Shown here one piece after another: positions 58,309-64,000 of a stretch of DNA of 64,000 bases. The notes under the pieces were generated by a model. That model had not been told where the DNA came from, made no database searches, and saw only the letters and a program-made list of their open reading frames with translations. The DNA comes from Candidatus Nitrosopumilus sp. SW (lineage in GTDB: Archaea > Thermoproteota > Nitrososphaeria > Nitrososphaerales > Nitrosopumilaceae), in the NCBI RefSeq assembly GCF_006740685.1, contig NZ_CP035425.1, positions 37,687-101,686 on the forward strand, in the 5' to 3' direction. The position numbers and the translations under genes are program-made. How positions within the stretch are numbered: position 1 is the first letter of the stretch; every line of letters starts with the position of its first letter.

Positions 58309-60138
58309 TTGGACAAAAGTTCTGTAATTACAAAATTAACTAAAGCCATAAAAGATTCTGCCGGAGATTGGGGTAGAAATCAGTATTTACTCAAAGTAAT
58401 TGAAAATGACAGAGAAATCACAAATTCAGATAAAGTGTATTTGGAAAAAATTTTAGGAGTCAACGACCTAGTAATTGAAGAAGGGGTAAAAAAACAAGAC
58501 CCAATTCTAAAAAAAGACAAAACGATATTTTTGAATCCAGAAATGGTAAAATGCAAACAGTGTCAAAAACCAATTAACTTAGATGAAAAGGCAGTCAGAC
58601 GTCATAAGTTATGGTATCATAAAATTTGTTTTCAGCAAACATTTGGAGATAATTACAAAGAAAAAGAAAAAGACGTCATACAAGAAATTAGGCAAGTCAA
58701 AAAAGATCCAATTCAATTAGTGTTAACTATAGCAATTTTTGTAATACTTGCAGGTTCAGTTTATTTCATTTTAGGACCAATTAGCATGATTGCAATGGGA
58801 TTAGGGGGAGGGTTGACAATCTATCATGTGATTGGGGCAACAGGAAAATTGTATTCACGTAACAAACCTGGAACTAAAGCACCATCTGTATTTTTGATAT
58901 TCTTACTCGCATCTCCATTCATAATTGCAGGAATGATTGCATATGAAGGATATTCACTGTTTGAGTCACCTGTAAGAATTATTTTGCTATGGGCAATGAC
59001 CATATCTTTCTGGTCTACAATGTTGTTTGTCCCAATGGCAGTACTTAGTAAGTATAGAGAAGATATTCAACCAGACGTAAAATCATATCCAAAAATATCA
59101 ATAATTATTCCAGCATATAATGAAGAAAAAGTAATTGCAAATACTATAGAGGGGTTGTTGGAGACAAAATACCCTAAAAAAGAAATTATTTTTGTTGATG
59201 ATGGAAGTAAAGATAACACATTACGTATTGCGACAAATTTCAAAGGCCAAATCAAAGTACTTCATAAAGAAAACGGAGGTAAGGCTACTGCAATCAATTA
59301 TGGTATTCAGTATTCTACGGGAGAAATCATTGTAATTGTTGATGCAGATACAATTATTGGAAGACAATCACTAAAAGAAATTGTGAAGGGTTTTGAAGTA
59401 AATGAACACGTTGCAGCTGTTGCAGGAAACATCAAAGTTAGAAATCAAAAAAACTGGATTACAAAATGTCAAGCCTTGGAATACATTACTGGAATTCAAA
59501 TTGTAAGAAGAGCATTTGACGTATTTGGTTCAATTACCATTGTTCCAGGTGCATTAGGGGCATTCAAAAAATCATTTCTGACTGAAGCTGGAGCATATGG
59601 CAAAGAAACCATTGTAGAAGACTTTGATCAAACAATCAAACTACTCAAAGCAGGATTAATCACTCAAGGGAGTGCAAAGGCCACTGCATATACTGAAGCC
59701 CCAAACACGTTACGGGATTTTATTGCTCAAAGAAAGAGATGGTATCGCGGAAATATTCAGGTGTTAAAGAGACATTCAGATGCATTGACTAATCCAAGAT
59801 ATGGATACTTGCAGAAATTATCACTACCATATCTCTTCTTAGGCATGGTTATTACACCAATTGTTGGCTTTACATCTACAATAAATGCAATCATAGGCAT
59901 AATCATGGGCGATTGGTGGTTTGTTTTACAGGTATCCTTAATCTTTACAGTTGTTCATTATTTGATGACAGCCTTGGCATTAAGAATTGATGGAGAAGAT
60001 CAGAGACTATTAGGATATGCAGGATTTCTAGTGTTTGGATTTAAACAAATTGTTGATGCATTATTATTAAAAGCGATGATAGAACAATTAACAAAGAAAA
60101 AAGCTACATGGACAAGTGCAAAGAGGATTGGAGTATAA
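58309..60138 (+). CDS. membrane glycosyltransferase family 2 (processive type)
   Basis: 609 residues from a TTG at 58309. A cytoplasmic N-terminus with CKQCQKP and HKLWYHKICF (LIM-like zinc ligands) precedes four spans before the catalytic domain: SIIIPAYNEEKVIANTIEGL, EIIFVDDGSKDNTL, VDADTIIG, VEDFDQTIKLLKAG and AQRKRWYRGNIQ are the D, DxD, ED and QxxRW motifs of hyaluronan/chitin/cellulose synthase-like GT2. Further spans follow. It probably extrudes a surface polysaccharide. The deacetylase-like gene follows at once. Confidence 0.9.
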   Translation: MDKSSVITKLTKAIKDSAGDWGRNQYLLKVIENDREITNSDKVYLEKILGVNDLVIEEGVKKQDPILKKDKTIFLNPEMVKCKQCQKPINLDEKAVRRHKLWYHKICFQQTFGDNYKEKEKDVIQEIRQVKKDPIQLVLTIAIFVILAGSVYFILGPISMIAMGLGGGLTIYHVIGATGKLYSRNKPGTKAPSVFLIFLLASPFIIAGMIAYEGYSLFESPVRIILLWAMTISFWSTMLFVPMAVLSKYREDIQPDVKSYPKISIIIPAYNEEKVIANTIEGLLETKYPKKEIIFVDDGSKDNTLRIATNFKGQIKVLHKENGGKATAINYGIQYSTGEIIVIVDADTIIGRQSLKEIVKGFEVNEHVAAVAGNIKVRNQKNWITKCQALEYITGIQIVRRAFDVFGSITIVPGALGAFKKSFLTEAGAYGKETIVEDFDQTIKLLKAGLITQGSAKATAYTEAPNTLRDFIAQRKRWYRGNIQVLKRHSDALTNPRYGYLQKLSLPYLFLGMVITPIVGFTSTINAIIGIIMGDWWFVLQVSLIFTVVHYLMTALALRIDGEDQRLLGYAGFLVFGFKQIVDALLLKAMIEQLTKKKATWTSAKRIGV

Positions 60139-60139
60139 A

Positions 60140-62059
60140 ATGAATTTGAAATATTTGTTACTATTCGGGATTGTTCCTTTGCTATTATTTGGATTTGATA
60201 ATGCAAATGCTGAAAACTCTCAAACAATTCAAGTCGAAGTAAAATACACAAATGGAGACAGAGCAGATTTTTACGGAATGAGTCTAGTTGTTTACCAAGA
60301 TTCCAGTAAAGAAGTGTTTTTAGAAAAACAATTAGAGAACAATCCTGACATAATCGCAGTTCCTGAAAATCACAAGTACAAAATTGAAATTTATGCAAAT
60401 GGGATGTATGCGGGAGTAGGATATGTGCAATTAGATGATACTTCTAAAGAAATCATTATCAACATTCCATTATCAGGTGGATTGAAAGTAGATGTATTCT
60501 ATGAAGGCGGAGAAATTCCGATTGAAGGTGCCAGAGTAGTAATAAAATCAAGTGACAACACAGAATGGAGACAAGGAATTACAAATAATCAAGGAGAAAC
60601 ACTGCGTTTTTGGATTCAATCAACAACAATTCCTGAGGACTATTACATTGCAGATGTTTATCTTGGAGAGTTATTCTTAAAATCACAAAAATCAATCAAA
60701 CTTCAACCAGGACTAACAAGAGATGAAAAAATTGTTACAAACATTCCTGAAATTGTAGAAGATTTGATAACAATCACACCATACAAAGATGCTACAACAA
60801 AGATTTCATCATCCGACCCAACCCATACAGTAACAATAACGAATCAATTTACTAACGAGTCTATATCAAGCGATGTTAATTTTAGAGGAGAAGCTCAATT
60901 TTCGAACCTAAAATCAGGTACATATCTTGTTGAAATTATGCCTAATGATGATGGAAATTGGCCTGATACTCATGTTCAAATTGTCGGAGACATTAATCAT
61001 TTCAACATATTCAAAATTCAACCAGTCATAGAAATGGAAACAGTAGAAGACACTCTCAAAGAAATTGAATCTTGTAACTGTATTGCATTTAGATTGGATG
61101 ACGTACAAGATTATTGGCTAAATGATGTCCAGATAGAATACATGAATACATTTGTTGATACTAATACTCCATTGACAATCGGAATAATTGCAGATTCATT
61201 TGGAGATGATGCAAAGATGAAGACATTTGTCTCAGAGAGCAAAAACATGAAAGGTTTTGAGATTGCCAGTCACGGAGTGGGAAATACACCATTTACTGAA
61301 TTTACATTAGAAGAGCAAGATCAAAAACTAAAAGAGTCATTTGAAAAGATTCAGCAAAGTGTAGGAGTTAAACCAAATGTCTTCATTCCTCCACAAAATA
61401 GATTCAATGAAGATACAAAACAAGTCTTAATTGAAAATGGATTTACTCACATTAGTTCTAGTCTGTTGCATGGAGATCCTCCACCATTCCCACTAAAGGG
61501 CGAAACATTGTACAGATTCCCCGAAATGAGCACTACAGGAGCATATGATCCAGAACAAAATATCTTTGTTGGAACATCTCACGAAAAGACACTGTCTGAT
61601 GCACTTGAAGGATTATACACGTATGGGTTTGCAGTAATTACATCCCACCCACAAGAATTCTCAACAGTAGTCGATGGAACATATGTAAATCAAATAAATG
61701 AAGAGCAAATTTCAGAATTAAGATTACTAATTGAAAAAATTCAAGACAAAGGAATCAAGATTGTTCCAATTGGAATGATCAATATAGATTCCAAACTAGT
61801 TCCTGAATGGATAAAGAACAATGCAGGTTGGTGGGCAGATGGCTCCATTGATGATGAGACGTTTGTTCAAGGAATAGAGTATCTAGTACAAGAAAAAATT
61901 ATCACAGTTTCAGAAAAATCCCAATTAGGCTCTTATGATCAGATCATCCCAGCCTGGATAAAGAACAATGTAGGTTGGTGGGCAGATGGCTCCATTGATG
62001 ATGAGACGTTTGTTCAAGGAATAGAGTATCTAGTAAAAAATGGAATTATCACATACTAG
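60140..62059 (+). CDS. exported polysaccharide deacetylase-like protein with two WIKNNAxWW domains
   Basis: 639 residues from ATG 60140, two bases after the GT2 stop; an ATG at 60116 inside the GT2 gene is less likely. Signal peptide LKYLLLFGIVPLLLFGFDNA, then beta-sandwich repeats (GGLKVDVFYEGGEIPIEGAR), then a NodB-like barrel (AFRLDDVQDYWLND, FEIASHGVGNTPF, VFIPPQNRFN). The usual second His after ASH is not evident, as in DUF2334-like relatives. The C-terminus carries two copies of a domain with WIKNNAGWWADGSIDDETF and WIKNNVGWWADGSIDDETF. Acts outside the cell, probably on the glycan made by its neighbour. Confidence 0.85.
   Translation: MNLKYLLLFGIVPLLLFGFDNANAENSQTIQVEVKYTNGDRADFYGMSLVVYQDSSKEVFLEKQLENNPDIIAVPENHKYKIEIYANGMYAGVGYVQLDDTSKEIIINIPLSGGLKVDVFYEGGEIPIEGARVVIKSSDNTEWRQGITNNQGETLRFWIQSTTIPEDYYIADVYLGELFLKSQKSIKLQPGLTRDEKIVTNIPEIVEDLITITPYKDATTKISSSDPTHTVTITNQFTNESISSDVNFRGEAQFSNLKSGTYLVEIMPNDDGNWPDTHVQIVGDINHFNIFKIQPVIEMETVEDTLKEIESCNCIAFRLDDVQDYWLNDVQIEYMNTFVDTNTPLTIGIIADSFGDDAKMKTFVSESKNMKGFEIASHGVGNTPFTEFTLEEQDQKLKESFEKIQQSVGVKPNVFIPPQNRFNEDTKQVLIENGFTHISSSLLHGDPPPFPLKGETLYRFPEMSTTGAYDPEQNIFVGTSHEKTLSDALEGLYTYGFAVITSHPQEFSTVVDGTYVNQINEEQISELRLLIEKIQDKGIKIVPIGMINIDSKLVPEWIKNNAGWWADGSIDDETFVQGIEYLVQEKIITVSEKSQLGSYDQIIPAWIKNNVGWWADGSIDDETFVQGIEYLVKNGIITY
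61808..62035 (+). repeat. 81-bp near-identical domain duplication
   Basis: Bases 61808-61888 and 61955-62035 (81 bp, offset 147 bp) differ at one position (C in one, T in the other). They encode the two C-terminal WIKNNAxWW domains. Such identity in synonymous positions suggests recent duplication or gene conversion. Confidence 0.9.
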
Positions 62060-63005
62060 TTACTTTGTAATTTATGCTAGATTTCCATCTTGCATCTTCT
62101 AGTGCAAACTTGTTTTCACATTTCAAACAGAGGTATTCGACTGAGATTTCTGGGAAGAATTCTTTACAGTTATTACAAATGTAATGATTCTTCATGACAC
62201 GGTAATCTACACCTAGTGCTTTAATCTCTTTTTTACAGTTAGGACAGTGATCATCTTCATAGGTACTTTCTTCTGTAATATTTCCACAATCATAATGCTC
62301 AATTAATTTTCCTAGTTTGAAATTGGAGCTCTTACAACTTGGACAATAAAATATCTGAGATGTTCTTACAGAATCGCATTGATTACACGCAATCTCTTTT
62401 TTATCTTCAGTACGAGTAATTTTTCCATTATTTTCTAATTGCTGCAAATATTTTGAAACAGAGTCCACATCAGTATCAATAATTCCAGCAATTTTGTTTA
62501 AAGTGATTTGAGGTGTAGATTTTAAAATAAAGTCAATTTGTTCGTTAAATTTTTGTTCTTGATTTTTCTCTTCTTGTTTTTGTATTTGTTGTTGTTCTGA
62601 TTCTTTTAAGAAAAAGTCTTGTTCTTTTTCAATAGTTTGGAATATGCTTTGAAGATTTTCAAATCTAATTGGTTTTTCCAGATATTGATATACCCCTAAT
62701 CTGATCAATTCTTTGATTCCTGCATCATCTTTTTCAGTTGCAGTTTCTAAAATTACACGAACATCTGGTTTTACTTCAAGCATTTGAGTAAGAATAGAAC
62801 GAGCATCCATATCTGGAAGCATGAAATCAAGTAACACAATTGGTTGTTTTCCCTGAGAAACTAGTTCAGTAAAAGTGGAAATTGCAGTAGATCCGTTATC
62901 ACAAGTGTGGATTTGTGTGTAACCTAACTTTTCTAAATAATTCTTTAACAGCATTCCAATAGCTGGACTGTCTTCTACTATCAGAACAACATCTTTGTTG
63001 ACCAA
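62049..63005 (-). CDS. response regulator with winged helix and TackOD1-like zinc output domain
   Basis: 319 residues from TTG 63005, preceded by GAGAGG; an in-frame TTG at 63059 is less likely. Receiver domain: VVLIVEDSPAIGMLLKNYLE, phospho-Asp in VLLDFMLPDMDARSI, Lys in YLEKPIRFENL. A Gln/Glu coiled coil leads to a winged helix (ITLNKIAGIIDTDVDSVSKY) and a C-terminal region with CNQC, CPSC, CPNC, CNNC and CLKC pairs, like the TackOD1 output domain of TACK archaea. No histidine kinase is adjacent. It overlaps the deacetylase 3' end by 11 bases. Confidence 0.85.
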   Translation of the reverse strand: MVNKDVVLIVEDSPAIGMLLKNYLEKLGYTQIHTCDNGSTAISTFTELVSQGKQPIVLLDFMLPDMDARSILTQMLEVKPDVRVILETATEKDDAGIKELIRLGVYQYLEKPIRFENLQSIFQTIEKEQDFFLKESEQQQIQKQEEKNQEQKFNEQIDFILKSTPQITLNKIAGIIDTDVDSVSKYLQQLENNGKITRTEDKKEIACNQCDSVRTSQIFYCPSCKSSNFKLGKLIEHYDCGNITEESTYEDDHCPNCKKEIKALGVDYRVMKNHYICNNCKEFFPEISVEYLCLKCENKFALEDARWKSSINYKVTSM

Positions 63006-63060
63006 AATTTCCCTCTCAATAGTATGTATAGTAAATTCTTTATAAAATAAACACCTCAAA

Positions 63061-63786
63061 ATGAATCATAACTTGAATTTTAACAAAATACTATCCATAT
63101 TCCTGATACTTGGCATTGGAATCACTACAAGTTTTGCATATGCTCAAGTTGATGTGAACGATATTGAGTTTTTACAAACAGGAATCATAAACACTGCTGA
63201 AAATGAATTTTCAATCAGTAATGATATAGCGTTAAGAGAGTTCTTTAACGGAAACATAGTCAGGGTATCTGGACAAACCATTGAAGGGTTTCCATATATC
63301 ACATATTCTGAAATTTTAAATGAAAAAATCAAAACCCGAGGGATAATCTTTGTTGGAGGAGAGTTTGTAAAGTTATCTTTTGAAGAAAAGTCATTACAAG
63401 AAGAAGATACAGTAGAGAAGAAAGATGATTTGCAAATTTTAGTAAAGTATTCTCAAAGAGTGTATTCAAAACAAACTGCATCAATTGAAATTAAAACATA
63501 TGATCCAGAACAAAATAAGTTGAAAGACTTTAATCAAAACTATGGATTCATTCCAAATATCAACATCAAAGTAATTGTTTTGGATGAAAACAATAATGAA
63601 TTCCATTCGACAACAGGAATTACTAACAGTAAAGGATTCTTTGAGACAGAATTTTACATTCCTGAAAGATATCCCCAAGAAACTCTAACTGTAACCATTA
63701 CTGCTGAAGATGATGATTCAACATCATCAAAAATTTTACAGGTGTTTACTTTGGGAGCAATACCAGACAATGGTAGTTCACCATAG
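63061..63786 (+). CDS. exported hypothetical protein
   Basis: 241 residues, ATG start. Signal peptide ILSIFLILGIGITTSFAYAQ. The mature part has beta-rich segments: EFFNGNIVRVSGQTIEGFPY early and SIEIKTYDPEQNKLKDFNQN plus EFYIPERYPQETLTVTITAE late, the latter resembling an Ig-like domain. The last four bases overlap the next frame. Probably on the cell surface with the preceding glycan genes. Confidence 0.75.
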   Translation: MNHNLNFNKILSIFLILGIGITTSFAYAQVDVNDIEFLQTGIINTAENEFSISNDIALREFFNGNIVRVSGQTIEGFPYITYSEILNEKIKTRGIIFVGGEFVKLSFEEKSLQEEDTVEKKDDLQILVKYSQRVYSKQTASIEIKTYDPEQNKLKDFNQNYGFIPNINIKVIVLDENNNEFHSTTGITNSKGFFETEFYIPERYPQETLTVTITAEDDDSTSSKILQVFTLGAIPDNGSSP

Positions 63787-64000
63787 CACAAAGACTAAAT
63801 GAGCTAAAAAATTCTCAGAAACCATTGATACACGGTCCATCTTTGGCAATAGGTGCAGGAATTTCTGCAGTTGTCTTGGTAATTGTGTTTTTGAGTTTTG
63901 ATGGAATAAATAATGAGCCTGAACTAGTAATGCAACCGACACCAACAGTTCAGCCAGAAGGACCTGCAAAAGTAACTATGGAGACATTTTTGAGTAACGG
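63783..64000 (+). CDS. membrane-anchored protein, start of gene (3' end outside window)
   Basis: A frame open from a TAG at 63774 to the window end encodes AQRLNELKNSQKPLIHGPSL, a span (IGAGISAVVLVIVFLSF) and a Pro-rich outer part. There is no ATG, GTG or TTG before TTG 63831, which would start in the middle of a continuous soluble-to-membrane segment. ATA at 63783, overlapping the upstream stop as ATAG, would start it in the same style as 38900. At least 72 residues are visible. Confidence 0.6.
   Translation, partial: MAQRLNELKNSQKPLIHGPSLAIGAGISAVVLVIVFLSFDGINNEPELVMQPTPTVQPEGPAKVTMETFLSN

Overview
The window is AT-rich archaeal DNA (roughly one third G+C by eye) that fits an ammonia-oxidising Nitrososphaerota (Thaumarchaeota) genome close to Nitrosopumilus or Nitrosarchaeum. 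Support comes from the archaeal translation factor aRF1 with NIKS and GGQ motifs, archaeal PurP, an archaeal-type AspRS followed by GatCAB, DUF4443 and TIGR00300 proteins, an A24 prepilin-type peptidase, a type II GAPDH, a TackOD1-like zinc output domain, repeated use of TTG starts, and a surface domain around the motif WIKNNAxWW that occurs in two proteins here. No ammonia-oxidation genes, rRNA, CRISPR array or insertion sequence are visible. All family names are from reading motifs; no database search was run.

Layout. 1-13 kb is an accessory-looking stretch of short genes on both strands: a Cys-rich protein built of a 27-bp tandem repeat (1-282), many tiny zinc-ribbon and single-membrane-span proteins, several hairpin-forming spacers, a 14-bp periodic CTAATTAG array (2165-2228), a GIY-YIG protein, and one large gene, an XPD/DinG-like helicase (9444-11129). 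13-18.6 kb holds a HEPN-like protein, ilvD, a HIT hydrolase, aRF1 and a thiol-disulfide oxidoreductase. 18.6-24 kb is a transport and regulation block: DUF4443 regulator, CbtB and CbtA, two paralogous winged-helix regulators enclosed by a perfect 23-bp inverted repeat, and a PhnDCE-type ABC importer. 24-34 kb has purP, aspS-gatC-gatA-gatB, an acyl-CoA synthetase and an aminotransferase. 34-43 kb has a prepilin-type peptidase, a TIGR00300 enzyme, an HD hydrolase, cob(I)alamin adenosyltransferase, tRNA-Phe, a Lys-rich repeat protein, stand-alone Lrp/AsnC sensor domains, a VOC protein and a class III nucleotide cyclase. 43-48 kb carries ilvA, purE/purK (divergent) and a sugar nucleotidyltransferase. 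48-51.5 kb carries an LLM/F420-type oxidoreductase, a thiolase with its DUF35 partner and a methyltransferase. 52-58 kb has an Hjc-type resolvase, small acidic proteins, threonine synthase, a CNNM/CorC-type membrane protein and GAPDH. 58-64 kb is a cell-surface glycan group: a processive glycosyltransferase, an exported deacetylase-like protein, a response regulator with zinc output domain and exported or anchored proteins.

How the genes fit together. PurP, PurE and PurK supply purine synthesis; IlvA, IlvD and ThrC supply threonine and isoleucine; AspRS and GatCAB fit the indirect Asn-tRNA route. CbtAB and the PduO-type adenosyltransferase fit a cobalamin-making organism. The least explained material is the first 13 kb (about twenty Cys-rich microproteins in the window, many there; structured spacers; a frameshifted gene with a textbook terminator) and several genes whose best start is not ATG/GTG/TTG (CTG at 19283, ATA at 38900 and 63783).
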